Of a DNA stretch of 64,000 bases, positions 1 to 23,157 are shown one piece after another. Both the position numbers and the translations under genes were made by a program. The stretch's first letter is position 1. The number at the start of each line of letters is the position of its first letter. The stretch covers positions 27,078,084 to 27,142,083 of the forward strand of contig NC_080702.1 of the NCBI RefSeq assembly GCF_030445035.2. The letters are read 5' to 3'. The notes under the pieces are model-generated. The model was not told the DNA's origin and did no database searches. It was given only the letters and a program-made list of their open reading frames with translations. The DNA comes from Dasypus novemcinctus. Lineage: Eukaryota > Chordata > Mammalia > Cingulata > Dasypodidae.

Positions 1-461
1 TCCCCGGGTGCCAGGAGGCTGCCCCTCCCCTTCCCCCCTGCCGCGGGACGCGGGCGCTGCCACCGGCAAGCGCTGGCTCCCAGGGGAACGGCGGGGCCCC
101 TGCCTGGACAGGCCACAGCCAAACCGCCGCCTTGGCGCAGTGGGCACAGCACTGCCCCGCCACCCGCGCCATCCTTGGGAAGCCCCTTCCGCTGCTTCCC
201 ACCCAGAACCTGGGGCCCCCAGGTGCTTGTTGGTGGCTCCCCAAATCCTTCCGAGCAGCCGGCCGGTGCTGAGGAGAAACACGCCGCGGGGTGGGGTCCC
301 GAGGCTAAGAGCGTATGTGTGGGCAGCGGCCCCCCGGATGCTCCGGTCAGGGCCCCGGCATCGGCCCTTCAGGCTCTTCCTCTGAGCAGAGCTGGGCCGG
401 GGAGAGGAGGAGGGCAGGCCCGACCCCACCCGCCGGCGGCCCCTCGCGCCCCTGCTTCTGA

Positions 462-9163
<8,702 letters not shown>

Positions 9164-10312
9164 GCGCCCCGCGGCCGGGACACCGCGCGGGCCGCCGGGA
9201 GCGCGGACACTTTTCTACACGCCGCCGCCGCGCCCCCCCGCGCCCCGGCCCCCCCGCGCCACCGCGTCCTACCCGGAGCACGCCGTGGGAGCGCGCGGCC
9301 CAGACCGGGGCGGCCAGCGGCCCAGGCGGGCGCGGCTGGGACTGACAGCTGCAGCCGGGCGCGGGGCGCGGGGCGCGGGGCGCGGGGGGGCGGGGGGGCC
9401 GGCAACCACCAGGCCTTGGTCACAGTGGGCGTGGCATGCTGCTTTTTTTAATTTTATTTTTTTACGGAAAGAACCAGTGTCAATCCACCGGCCGGCCGGG
9501 CCGAGCCAGCAGCCCCTCTCCCCCAACCGGGGGCCCCGCGGTGAGGGGCGGCCCTGCCGACGCTTCAGGGTGGGGGCCAGGCCTCCGGGGCGCCCGCAGC
9601 CCCCCTCCCCACCAAAGGGTTCACCTCACACTTGAATGTACAACCCAGCCCGGCTGCCGGGAAGGCCCTCCGTCCTCGGCCCCCGCCTCCTGCTGCTGCC
9701 CCGTCCCTGAGCCCCTCCTGCCCCCGCCCCCCGCCCCCCACCCCCTGAGCTAGGACAGGCGGCCCGCAGGCCCCAGCCTCAGCCGCGCGGGCGGACGCAG
9801 GAGCCTCCAGGCTCCGCCGTGGAGGGCGCCCTTGCCCCGCAGCCAGCCCCCACCCATGTCTCTCCCTTGGTTCTCGAAGCCGTTCCCATCCCAGCCTGGG
9901 AGAGGGGCCTTGCAGGGACCGCTCTCCCCACCAAACCAAACGAAACACGAAATAAACCAACAAGGAAACGTACGTTTCAGCACAGGCAGTTTTCTTCTCC
10001 TTCTGCTCCCCTTTTTCTAACGCCCCCAAACTCAGTCCCGGTGGAGCTGGCGTAGGCCCTGAGGCCTACTGGCCGCCCGGAGGGAAGCGGCGCTGCAAGC
10101 CCGGGTGTGCCCGGCCTCCCCTGCCCGAGGCGCCAGCAGGGACAGTGTGGCCTGTGGGCGGCCGGCAGGCGCGGCGGGGGTGGCCTGCTCCCCGCTCCCC
10201 GCTCCCGGGCCGCCTGCCCAGCCCACACTGGAAGCGCCTGCCCGGCTTCCCCCACCTTTATATAAACTCTGAATCACCTTTGCATAGAAAATAAAAGTGT
10301 TTGCTTTGTAAG
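9164..10312 (+). other. CARM1: CARM1 3' untranslated region
   Basis: GC-rich sequence after the CARM1 stop, containing short G/C runs (for example 9358-9390). AATAAA occurs at 9951-9956 and again at 10290-10295. The second lies where the human transcript is expected to end, about 1.15 kb after the stop. I place the main cleavage site near 10,312; use of the earlier signal is possible. Confidence 0.75.
10290..10295 (+). terminator. CARM1: CARM1 distal polyadenylation signal AATAAA
   Basis: AATAAA followed within 25 bp by the T/G-rich stretch gtgtttgctttgt. It lies about 220 bp from the convergent YIPF2 stop codon. Confidence 0.7.
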
Positions 10313-10513
10313 AAAAGTCTGGCAAGTAGCAGAGTTGTGTCGAGGTGCCAGGGGAGCCTTCCTCATCCTCGGAGGGGGCCGCTCAGGCAGAGGCGCCTCC
10401 TCTCGCGCTGCGCCTGGAAGAGACACTCCCGGGAGTGGGCTTCTCAGGAGCCTTGCGGGGCGGCCGGGGCCCGTCCCAGCGGGGTCAGCAGCTCACCCGC
10501 AAGCCGCGGCGGC

Positions 10514-13323
<2,810 letters not shown>

Positions 13324-13756
13324 GGCCTGACGTCAGGGGCGTCACCGCATCCCGCTCTGAGGACACAGACCCATCAGGCTCGCCCGTCACCCCGACCCCT
13401 TCCCGGAGCCCAGCCCTCAGTCCCCGGCCCGGCCTGGCGGCTAAAGCCACCCGGGGGGGGCTTGCACTCGCCGCGCGGGCCCCACAGGTGCTCCCCGCCC
13501 CGCTCACCTGAAGCTACCTCCGCCGGCGCGGCCCGGACTCTCTGCGCCTGCGCGGCTAGCCTAACGTCAGGTGGGCCGCCCACCCCGCTCGGGCCGCACA
13601 GCAACTTCCGGCGCCGGTCCGTCTTCCATCGTGTTCCGATGGGAAGCCACTTCCGGCGCCGTCGGCGCTTGCGCAGAAGCGAGGGCTCCCCCCGGCCTCC
13701 GACTTCGCGTCCCGGGCCGTTTCTCTTCGGAGCACGGACGCCACTCCCGGAAGAGA
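13324..13756. promoter_or_regulatory. Bidirectional CpG-island promoter of YIPF2 and TIMM29
   Basis: The two start codons are 433 bp apart on opposite strands, in CpG-rich DNA without a TATA box. The 12-mer acttccggcgcc, an ETS-like site, occurs at 13604-13615 and 13649-13660. An opposite-strand ETS-like ccggaag is at 13747-13753, just before the TIMM29 ATG. A full CRE palindrome tgacgtca is at 13328-13335 in the YIPF2 leader. Transcription starts are inferred. Confidence 0.75.
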
Positions 13757-13853
13757 ATGGCGGCGGCCGCTCTGAAGCGGTTTTGGACCCGAGGCCGCGG
13801 AGAAGAGGCGGCCGACGCGGCGGCCGCGAAGCCCGGCGTGTGGGCGCGGCTGG
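13757..13853 (+). CDS. TIMM29: TIMM29 exon 1
   Basis: 97 bp; the ATG sits in gagaATGGCGGCGG, a context common in TATA-less genes. Donor gtgagt. Alanine-rich basic N-terminus. Confidence 0.95.
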
Positions 13854-14617
13854 GTGAGTAGCGGCGGGAGGCGGCGCGGGGGAGGCGGCGAGCGGCTGGG
13901 CCCGCTCACCGCGTCCCTCTCCCCGCAGGCACCTGGGCCCGCACGCTGCTCCGGGACTACGCCGAGGCCTGCGGGGACGCGGCGGCGGCGGCGCGGGCTC
14001 GGCCGGGGCGGGCAGCCGCGTACCTGGGGCTGCTGGGCGGGGCGGCGGCCTGCTGCGCGCTGGCGCCGAGCGAGGCGGCCTTCGAGGAGGCGCTGCTCGA
14101 CGCGTCCGGGACCCTCCTGCTGCTGGCGCCGGCCACGCGCAACCGCGACTCGGAAGCGTGCGTGCAGCGGCTGCTGTGGCTGCGGGGCCGCGGCCGCCTG
14201 CGCCACCTGAACCTGGTGCTGTGCTCGCTCGTGTACGAGGCGCCTTGCGACGCCCAGGCCAGCCTCTACCAGGCGCGCTGCCGCTACCTGCAGCCCCGCT
14301 GGGCCGACTTCCCCGGCCGCGTCCTCGACGTGGGCTTCGCGGGCCGCTGGTGGGCGCTGGCGGCGCGGATGCGCGACTGCGACGTCAACGACGACGAGTT
14401 CCTGCACCTGCCCGCGCACCTGCGCGTCGTCAGGCCGCAGCAGCTGCGCTCCGAGGCCAACGAGCGGCTCTTCGACGAGAAGTACCAGCCGGTGGTGCTC
14501 ACCGAGGACCAGGTGGACCAGGCCCTGTGGGAGGAGCAGGTCAGGCAGAAGGAGAAGAAGGACAGGCTCGCCCTGAGCCAGGCCGACGCGCTGGGGCCGC
14601 CGGAGGGCCCGCGATGA
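13757..14617 (+). CDS. TIMM29: TIMM29, subunit of the mitochondrial TIM22 translocase
   Basis: Inner-membrane protein that stabilises the TIM22 carrier translocase and links it to TOM in metazoans. Exon 1 is 13757-13853 ([10 protein letters not shown] to VWARLG) and exon 2 is 13929-14617 ([17 protein letters not shown] to TGA at 14615-14617). Total 786 bp, 261 residues; human has 260 as I recall. Visible features: a basic N-terminus, one hydrophobic segment around [18 protein letters not shown], then the conserved [52 protein letters not shown] and [14 protein letters not shown] stretches. Intron 1 is only 75 bp. The frame is intact. Confidence 0.96.
13929..14617 (+). CDS. TIMM29: TIMM29 exon 2
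   Basis: 689 bp holding nearly all of the protein; acceptor after ctccccgcag. Confidence 0.95.
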
Positions 14618-15185
14618 GGCCCAGGTCCGGACTGGACGCCCCGTCCCTGGCAGACGGTGTTGCTGGGTTGTGCGGCGTGGCTGACAGAAATCCCGTGCAG
14701 TGTTCGCTCTCACTGGGTGTTACAAACCGGGGAGCCTGTTGCGTTTTCTCCTTGGTCTTAGCGGAAGATAATGCGGAGCCTTCTTAGCCTATAACAAGGG
14801 GTCAACGAGCTTGAATTGAAATTAAAAAAGGAAAACATTATTCTCGTGGGGATGTGTTGGTGCAGGTGTGATATGTTTATTAAATAATACACAGTGTAGT
14901 GAAGGGTCCGTGGTTTTTATCTGACTGGCAAAGGGGGCTGCGAAACAAACAAAAGTTAAGAACCTAGGAATAGGGAAAGCAGAGGATGTGTCATCACTAC
15001 TGGAGTTGGTAGTAAGCCTTCTACGTAAGCCTCTTTCATTGGGCCTTGTAGTTCTGCAGACCAAGGTACCGCATTTGTTGTCAGGTGACTCAGGCCCCCC
15101 GTCTTAAATTTGAGCTGAAATGTTTTCCTTCTCTGCCCTGTTCTCTTTTTCACTGTCATGAGTAACGTTTCTTGTTATAGCTCTG
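14618..15185 (+). other. TIMM29 3' UTR and flank
   Basis: AT-richer sequence after the stop. ATTAAA at 14821-14826 is a plausible polyadenylation signal about 200 bp after the stop. No repeat recognised here. Confidence 0.5.
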
Positions 15186-15640
15186 TTTATTTTATTTTTT
15201 TGAACAGATCCATTTTATTGATACATGTTAATAAAGCAAATTCATCCAAAGTGTACAATGAATGGTATTTGGTTTAATCACATAGTTGTGCATTCATCAG
15301 TCGATCATTATTAGAGCATTTTCATTTCAATAATAAGCAAAAAACAGACACAAAATTCTTCCCCTCTCAAGTCTCTCTCTACTTGCCTTGCCATACATAG
15401 CTGCTATTTCTGGCTTTTGCATATTTAGTTATTACTAAGCAGTTCTATTGAGAGATGTTTACATACTGAATGATCTATCCAAAGTGTGTAATCAGTGGCC
15501 TTTAGGATAATCACAATGTTGGTGCATTCATCATCCCCCAAAATTTTTAGAACAATTTCATTACTCCAAAAGGAATACTCTTTTATTTTAAAATAACTAC
15601 CGTTTCACAGGAAATTGGAAAAATAGTGACATCCCAGGTG
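15186..15640 (-). mobile_element. L1 3'-UTR-like fragment
   Basis: Contains cacatagttgtgcattcatca and attagagcattttcat, which recur at 58,850-58,910. This looks like the 3' untranslated part of an L1 on the minus strand. No coding potential. Confidence 0.5.
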
Positions 15641-16637
15641 CCCTTCATCCAGCTTCCTCTAACTGGTAACATCTTCTGTAACTAAGGCAATACCAAAAAG
15701 CCAGGGTATTGACATTTGTTTGACCATTTGGGTTTTTCAGGGCAAGTTTCTGCAAAAATCTTTTTACCCATGTGCATTGATGGTAAGTTTAAAGGTACTT
15801 GAGCGAGGAAGCATTTTCTGATCTGGAAATCTGTGTGGAGTCATAGATTTTGGTTATGTGCTTCTGGAAGCCTTGAAGACAGAAGCCTGTCACTAAAAAG
15901 GGTAAGGTCATGTTCACAGCTGGTGCTGGCGCTGCCAAACTTACAAAATGTCATTGGAATGAGGTTTTTCCTTGTTGCCTCCATGGCCTGTGGCTGGTTA
16001 ATAAAACTGGGAAATGAAACAGCCGCCTTTGCTGTGCTTTTTCTGTTAGTTTGTTTTGCTGCTTTTAAGCTTTGGCACTCAGACTGTGCATAATGTAGAT
16101 GCTCTGGACGGAAGTTTTTATATTCTTATATTCTTTATTGGGGGCAAGGGGAGCGCCTTGTAAGTCAATTTGTCACTTTTCCAAGGCTGTGGAAGAGCCA
16201 TGAGCCAAACCTTGTAGCTCCTGGCCCTGTGACTTAATCCTCAAACTTCAGTCACATGGTGCTATCTTGATACCAACAATGTCCCGGGAGGAATTATTGA
16301 ATGTTTTTATCACTTGCCGTAAAGAACACGAATGCCGCAGTGACAAATGATACTAAACCCTAATCCTATACTGTTGCCTGCCAAAGGCCCCAGACCAGAA
16401 TCCTGCTGTCTTTGTTAGAGACTGACCAACTTCAGAGAAGGGTTTAAGATACACTGCGGTCCAAGGGGGCTTGTTCCCCACCGTAATCAGAAACACTGGG
16501 AGAGAATTGTGCCTCTTCATTGCTTGAGTCAGTTACTGAACCCACTAGTGCGTTCTAGCCTGTGTGTGTCCGCACAGACCCGCTGGCAAGTGCAGAAAGC
16601 TCTGAAGCGTGGAGCAGTGGTTGTCCGCTGTGTTAGA
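15641..16637. other. Intergenic, no gene seen
   Basis: About 1 kb of mostly unique sequence. The first 150 bp may be L1-derived. No splice-bounded open frame with a recognisable domain. Confidence 0.5.
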
Positions 16638-17430
16638 GTCTTAGCTACCGAGCAGACACCAGAAAGCGGGTTGACTTAACAGGAAGGCATTGGCTCATGG
16701 TTTTAGTGGCCCGAAGGGCAATCCCTGGTGTCTAATAGTTGGCTCGCGATCTTCGAGGCCTTGGCTTTTCTGTCACATGACAGTGCACTTGGTGTCGTCT
16801 TTTTTTTAAAGATTTATTTTTCATTTATTTCTCTCCCCTTCCCCGCCCCTCCCTCCCCCAGTTGTCTTCTCTCTGTCCATTCGCTGTGTGTTCTTCTGTG
16901 TCCACTTGTATTCCTGTCAGCGGCACCGGGAATCAATGTCTTTTTGTTGTGTCATCTCGCTGTGTCAGCTCCACGTGTGCCGCACCACTCCTGGGCGGCT
17001 CTCCTTACGGGCGCACTCCTTGCGCGTGGGGCTCCCCTATGCAGGGGACACCCCTGCGTGGCAGGGCACTCCTTGGGCACATCAGCACTGCGCATGGGCC
17101 AGCTCCACACGGGTCAGGAGGCCCTGGGTTTGAATCCTGGGCCTCCCATGTGGTAGGTGTACACTCTATCCTTTGAGCCAAATCTGCTTCCCTTCTTTCT
17201 CTTCTGTGTTGGCTTCTGGCCGCTCTCTCTGGCTTCCTCTTCCATGTCCAGTTTCCCTTGATTATAAGGACTTCAGTCATGTTGGATTAAGCCCCTCCCC
17301 CCTTCGGTTCAGGCACACCTTAATAATACGCTCGGAGGTCCTGTTTACAAATGGGTACATACCCAAGGCACCAGGGGTTGGGACCCAAACATGCTTTTTA
17401 TGGGGCGCATGATTCAGTCCCCACCAGCTC
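16638..17430 (-). mobile_element. MaLR (MLT1-like) LTR, minus strand, split by a SINE
   Basis: The ends resemble the antisense of MLT1-type LTRs (tgttagagtcttagc at the left; ttataaggacttcagtcatgt and catgattcagtccccacc at the right). Old and diverged. A SINE at 16800-17192 divides it. Confidence 0.5.
16800..17192 (-). mobile_element. DAS-type SINE, long form
   Basis: Full-length minus-strand copy. The head at 17120-17192 is slightly diverged (ctttgagccaaatctgcttccc). Confidence 0.9.
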
Positions 17431-17975
17431 CAAACGGAAAACTCAAATCTGTAGGAACTGTAGAACTGGGTGCAGGCCTGGGGTACGCGTGGCTTTCTGC
17501 TCAGAGCGCCAGCCTTTCCTGGAACAGAGCCTACCCACACCTTGTTTTGGCCCCACTCCTGTGGCCCCAGCCCCTTGGGCCTTGTGTAAGGGGCGTGGGA
17601 AGTGAGCATCGGGCAGGAGCTGGGGTGGATCTGGATCCCTGCATCCGGGGCAGGGACAGGCTCCCCGAGGGAAGGTCCTGGGCTCCTCATTCACTGCTGG
17701 GCCCAGCGGTGGCCTTCGTAGATGTGCAGGTAAGAGGTGAGCGACTGTGCCACTCCCCGTGGGTGGGAGCTGGTGTGGCCCCGGGGGCTGGGAGGCGGGC
17801 CGAGGTCGGATGCCCATCCCTGGACCAGCCCCGACAACCAGGCTGTCTGTTCTCTGCCCTGCTCAGGGCCAGCAACAGCAACGTGGGGACATCTCCCTGT
17901 GTGTCGTGGGGTCAGAAGACACTTGAGTTTAATGTGAGCATTTTCAAGGCCTCCCTTTTTCTTCAAAAGTATTCT
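17431..17975. other. Unique GC-rich island
   Basis: No repeat recognised. GC content is higher than in neighbouring repeats. Open frames occur on both strands but none has a known domain or consistent splice sites. Confidence 0.5.
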
Positions 17976-18385
17976 TTTTTTAAAGTTTTTTTTTTTTTTC
18001 AATTTCTTTCCCCTTACCTCCTATAGTCTACTTTCTGTGTCCATTCACTGTGTGTTCTGCATCGGCTTGTATTATGCTGCAGCACCCGGAATCTGTGTCT
18101 CTTTTTGTTGCATCATCTTGCTGTGTCAGCTCTCTGTGTGTGCGTCCCCACTCCTTGGCAGGCTGCACTTTCTTTCACACTGGGCGGCTCTCCTTACGGG
18201 GCACACTCCTTGCGCATGGGGCTCCCCTATGTGGGGGACACCTCTGCTTGGCACTGCACTCCTTGCGTATTATCAGCACTGCGCGTGGGCCAGCTGCACA
18301 CGGGTCAAGGAGGCCCAGGGTTTGAACCGCGGACCTCCCATGTGGTAAGCAGACACTCTATCCGTTGAACCAAATCCGCTTTCCC
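17976..18385 (-). mobile_element. DAS-type SINE, long form
   Basis: Minus strand, with a long T-rich start (antisense A tail) and head ending ccgctttccc. Tandem with the next copy. Confidence 0.9.
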
Positions 18386-18392
18386 AAATGTA

Positions 18393-18813
18393 TTTTAATT
18401 TTATTTATTTATCTTCTCTTCCTGCCGCCCCCCGCCCCAGTTGTCTGTCCTCTGTGTCCATTTGCTGCGTGTTCTTCTTTGCTTCCATTTTGTCAGCAGT
18501 ACCAGGAGTCTGTGTTTCTTTTTGTTGCGTCATCTTGCTGCATCAGCTCTCCATGTGTGCGGGGCCATTCCCGGGCAGGCTGCACTTTCTTTCGCGCTGG
18601 GCAGCTCTCCTTAGGGGGCGCACTCCTTGCGCATGGGGCTCCTCTACTTGGGGGGACACCCCTGCGTGGCACGGCACTCCTTGCGTGCATCAGCACTGCA
18701 CATGGGCCAGCTCCACATGGGTCAGGAGGCCTGGGGTTTGAACCGCGGACCTCCCATGTGGCAGGCGGATGCCCTCTCCACTGGGCCAAGTCTGCTTCCC
18801 CCCCCCCCCCCCC
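18393..18813 (-). mobile_element. DAS-type SINE, long form
   Basis: Minus strand, flanked by ccaaatgtatt direct repeats (about 18383 and 18812). The head end has expanded to a run of about 16 C. Confidence 0.9.
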
Positions 18814-19655
18814 AAATGTATTCTTGATTAACTTTAATCATTCCACCTTGCAAGGCCTGTCGCAGGTTGTCCTCAATGCTGTCTTTCTGACTGCTGTAAT
18901 TGGAAAGACCAGCAGAGGGCACCAGAGGTCCAGAGGCGCCGGGGTCCTGGCCTGAGCTCAGGTAGGGAAGGCCGCGGCAGTTCTCTTTTGTTTTCTTTTT
19001 TTTCTTTTGGGGGCAAGGGGGGGGTGGTGGTGGTGAATGCCGTGCAGTGACCACACGGACCAGTGTTCTGTTCCTCAGAACCAGGTAGATGACGGCGGAA
19101 GTCAGGGCTCCAGGAAGGAGCCACATTCCGCCTGAGAACGCGCCCCTTGTTAGCAGTCTGAGCAGGCTGTGAGTGATGGTTTGGGCAGGCAGCCCCTTCC
19201 CCTGGAGGACGCCTCTCCTGTGTCCTTCCCTGACTCCCGGGAGGGCAGGGCCCCTAGTTCCCAGGAGGCGCGTTGAGGCCCCAGCGCCCTAGGACCAGGA
19301 CGAGACCGAGGCCTGCAAGGTGCTGAGAGCAGAGCTGAGGGAGGCATACCCCCGGGGCTGCGCAAGGACGGGGCAGCTCCTGCCGTTCTGTGGCCCACGC
19401 ACCTCACCTGCCTCACCGTAGGCCCGGCCGTGTCGGCTCCTGCCGCGTGCGCTCTGCGCCCGGCCGGGACACCTACGTGTGCAGGGAGGGCGAGCTAGAC
19501 CCGCTCCACCCTGCCGCCGTCAGCTCTCCTCACACCACTGCTCCCAGCCACGCACCTGCCCCTAGATTTGGTCCCATGGCAACTACATATTTGGGGGGCA
19601 CGGAGTAAACAGAGGCAGAGCTGCTAAGACGTTGGGGTTTGGAAGCAGCTAACGA
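18814..19655. other. Unique GC-rich island
   Basis: No repeat recognised. It includes a C/G-rich part at 19,130-19,560 with CpGs and could be regulatory, but only base composition suggests this. Confidence 0.45.
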
Positions 19656-19756
19656 CTTTTTTATTTTTAAAAATTCTTAGGAGGTACCAGGTTTTGAACC
19701 CAGGACCTCATACATGTGAACCAGGCTCTCAGCCACTGAGCTACACACGCTCCCTT
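19656..19756 (-). mobile_element. Short tRNA-head SINE (monomer)
   Basis: About 100 bp; antisense tRNA-like body (gaacccaggacctcatacatg, gccactgagctacac). Flanked by agctaa/gact-rich repeats (about 19645 and 19757). Confidence 0.75.
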
Positions 19757-19769
19757 AGCTAATGACTTT

Positions 19770-20520
19770 TTTAAAAGTTTATTGAAGTACATCCATCATA
19801 CGTAAACACGTATAAACAGTAATAGTTGTGAACTTACTAAAAGAACATATATAACATCATACAGGGCTCTCATACCTCACCCTATCATCAATGCCTTGCA
19901 CTGTTAAACACTTTTAACTGGTGATTAAAGAGCGTTGTCAAAATATTACTGCTAACCAAAGTATTTCCCCCCATCCACCCTATTATTATTATTACCTTTA
20001 TGTCATTTATGTAAGAACATACATAAACAATAATGTCTAGTAGAAGTTGTGAAGTTACAAAGCAAACACGCATAACATCATGCAGGGGTCCCGTACACCA
20101 GCCCTCCACCAACACCTTGCTATGAAAAATTTCCAGCATACTAAGTCGAGTAGTACAACAAATCCCCTAGACCTAGCCTCCAAGCAGTAATGGAGATTTT
20201 GTCACATTTGCTTCACGTGTCCCTTTTTTGTTTCTCTTTTCCTTGTTGAAGTAATTGAAAGCAAATCCCAGGCTCCGTGTCATCTCACCCCTCCACTTCC
20301 AGTATGTGTCTTCTCACATACGAACAATGACATTACCCTGTCTGACAAAATTCCTCGTGATTCTTCGGTATCATCCAGTATCCAGCCCACAATCACCATT
20401 TCCCTGGTGGTCCCCAAAATGTCTTTTACAGTCGATTTGTTTAAATCAGGATCCAAACCAGGTCTACACGCTGTATTTGGGCTTTAATCTAGAGAAGTCC
20501 CCCTCCCCTGCACCTTTGGT
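19770..20520 (-). mobile_element. L1 3'-UTR fragment
   Basis: Two internal copies of the motif catacgtaaac / aacatacataaacaataa followed by cataacatcat and accttgc, the same arrangement as in the L1 at 25,975-28,430. The part after 20,150 resembles 3' sequence of older L1 families. Confidence 0.6.
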
Positions 20521-20526
20521 TTGTGT

Positions 20527-20798
20527 CTTAGTTTGCTGGGCTGCTACGACAAATACCACACAAGAGGTTTGAGTTACGTAATGAGCATTTATTGGCTCAC
20601 ATTTTGGGAAGCTAGAGGTTTGAAATCAAGCCGTCAGCAGCAGCGTGCTTTCTCCCTGGTGTCTGGCCCTGGCTCGACGCAATCCTCGGGGTTCTTTGGC
20701 TTGCCTCTCAGCCGCCCTTGAGAGGGCGACCTCCTTGTGTCACCTCCTGGCTTCTTCCTGTGTGACTGAATTTCTTCTGCCTATACAGGGCTTAAGAG
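20527..20798 (-). mobile_element. MaLR (MLT1-like) LTR fragment
   Basis: Begins tcttagtttgctgggctgct, the antisense of an MLT1-type 3' end. The right end is cut by a SINE. Confidence 0.5.
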
Positions 20799-20808
20799 CT
20801 TGTCTTTC

Positions 20809-21201
20809 GGGAAATGGATTTGGCTCAACCAACGATAGAGCGTCCGCCTACCACATGGGAGGTCCAGGGTTCAAACCCTGGGCCTCCTTGACCCGTGCAG
20901 AGCTGGCCCATGTGCAGTGCTGATGCACTCAAGGAATGCCATGCCACACAGGGGTGTCCCCCGCTAGGGGAGCCGCATGCGCACAGAGCCACCCCGCTTG
21001 AAAAAAGTGCAGCCTGCCCGGGAGTGGTGCTGCACACCCGGAGAGCTGACGCAGCAAGAGGATACAACCAAAAGACACAGATTCTCGGTGCCGCTGACAA
21101 GAATGCAGGCGGATGCAGAAGAACGCACAGCGAGGACACAGAGCAGACAGTGGGGAAGGGGGGAGATAAATACATAAAAAAATAAATCTTTAAAAAAAAC
21201 C
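20809..21201 (+). mobile_element. DAS-type SINE, long form
   Basis: Plus strand; head gggaaatggatttggctcaac. Target duplications cttgtctttc (20799-20808) and ctcgtctttc (21202-21211). Confidence 0.92.
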
Positions 21202-21211
21202 CTCGTCTTTC

Positions 21212-21741
21212 ATTGGCACACAAAATTCAGTTTCCCAAATACGTTACAGGAAGTGGGTCACCTGGCTTGAGGAAGATCCCACCTTCTAGATCTGCCGGTT
21301 TGTTTTGTCGTTTAACGCGTTCCTTTAGTTCCCATAGTTGCTGTGAGTGAGGAATTCTAACACTCGTGGATGTTGAGTCTACCTGGGAAACAGTCAAAAC
21401 CTAGCCCCAATTCCAAGCCAGTTAAATGGATATCTGGGGGTGGAGCCCAGGCCACCGCAGTTTAAAAATCTCTCCCGGTGATGCCATTTAATGGTAGTCA
21501 ACAGCAGAGGTGGTTTTTGTTTGCTTTCCTGATTGTATACTTTGGATGGACTGCATGCTTTAGTAACATGTATCAACCAAATGGATGAAAAACAACAGCA
21601 GTGTCTCAGTAGACCCAAGGGGGTTGGATTCCACAAAGAGAGCCACTTTTAAGTAGCCCAAAGGACCCACAGGTGGCCCCATGCACAGGGACCCCGTCCA
21701 GCTCTGTTGGACCAGTGGAGGCTGGCTGTTTCTACTCATTC
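21212..21741. other. Intergenic, no gene seen
   Basis: Mixed-composition sequence, possibly the remainder of the LTR at 20527. Nothing else recognised. Confidence 0.4.
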
Positions 21742-22140
21742 GTTTTTGTTTAAGATTTATTTTTTATTTCTTTCACCTTCCCCCTCTTGTCTGCTCTCTC
21801 TGTCCATTAGCCGTGTGTTCTTCTGTGTCGGCTTGTATTACCCAGCGGCACCGGGAAACTGCATCTCTTTTTTTGTTCCATCATCTTGGTGCATCAGCTC
21901 TCCGTGTGCGCGGTGCCGCTCCTGGGCGGGCTGTGCTTTCTTCATGCAGGGCGGCTCTCCTTGCGGGGCGCACTCCTTGTGTGGGGGGCTCCCTTACGTG
22001 GGCACGGCACTCCCTGCGCACGTGTATGGTTGCACAGCACGTGGGCCAGCTCGCCACACAGGTCAGGAGGCCCTGGGTTTGAACCCTGCACCCTCCATAT
22101 GGTAGGCGGACGCCCTATCTGTTGAGCCATGTCCGCTTCC
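21742..22140 (-). mobile_element. DAS-type SINE, long form
   Basis: Minus strand with perfect 13-bp target duplications tttctactcattc at 21729-21741 and 22141-22153. Perfect duplications suggest a fairly young insertion. Confidence 0.94.
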
Positions 22141-22153
22141 TTTCTACTCATTC

Positions 22154-22790
22154 TTGGTGGGCAGAGATGCCCTCACCATTTCATTCTCTGCACTGTTCAG
22201 GAGGCACAAAGCTGGGCCCATCAGAGCCGGCGTCTGTCTCTGTCTGAGATCCTGAAGAACCAGGTACCTTCTGGGCCCTTCCCCACTCTGGTAAGGGTAT
22301 ACTTCCCCTTGATGTGCTAACCCTTGGCCAAACATCCCAGCGCGAGTTCCACATTTACCTTTTTACCCCCATTCCCTCTGGCACCTTTCGCCCCTATTCT
22401 TACGGGGTGCAGGTGCTCCAGTCCAAGAACCTCTGTGCCCTGCGGGTCCACTGGGGCCCGTAAACAGCAGAGTTTAAGAACCGCTGCTCAAGAGGTTTGA
22501 TCAGAGTCAAGTCCCACTGCTGAAGCCAGAATCCTTGCCGGACGCTGCTGTTGCTTACTGTCACATCACACGTGTCTCCTAAGTGGCCAGTGTCTCACAC
22601 AGGGACTGCCTGCTCCTGTGCCCGGAAGGTTCCCTGCCAAGCCCTCATCTAGTTTATTCTTTCTGAGCCCTGCCTGAAGCCATCACTTCACGAGATGCGC
22701 AGTAGAGCCTAGTGCTTCTGTGGGTGTCCAGGCAGGGGCGAGTGGTGAGTGGAGAACGATGGTTTCACCTTTACATACATACGTCAAAAC
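22154..22790. other. Intergenic, no gene seen
   Basis: Unique sequence. No repeat, exon or RNA gene recognised. Confidence 0.45.
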
Positions 22791-23157
22791 TTACCAGATC
22801 ATATGCTTTAAATATTTTAAGGCTTTATATTTTAGAACAGTTTTAGGTTTACAGAAAAATCAAGTGCATCTGTAGGGTTCCCGTATACTCCTTCTGGGAC
22901 CCCCAAGTCTCCTCCCCTATTAGTAACATCTTGCATCGGTGTAGATCGTTACAATTGATGACCCAGTTTTGGTACATTGTTAGTAATTGATGTCCATAGT
23001 TGACATTAGGGCTCACGTTTTGTGTTGCACATTTCTATAGGGGTTTGGCAAACGGGTAATGTCATGTAACCATTATTGTGTCATACGGAAGCACATCACT
23101 AAAAATCCTCTGTGCTCCACCTGTCCATCCCCCCCCCCCAACCTTTTGGAAACCATC
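22791..23157 (-). mobile_element. L1 3'-UTR fragment
   Basis: ttttaggtttacagaaaaatcaa, gttacaattgatgacc and similar phrases recur across L1 3' ends in this window. Confidence 0.55.

Noticed and set aside
9358-9395. GC-rich short repeat in the CARM1 3' UTR considered as a quadruplex regulator
   Set aside because: G runs are present, but a base-composition run in a GC-rich UTR is not enough to call a functional element.
13556-14713. 385-codon open frame antisense to TIMM29
   Set aside because: It covers the YIPF2/TIMM29 promoter and both TIMM29 exons and intron; arginine/proline-rich composition is typical of the opposite strand of a GC-rich gene. No domain is visible.
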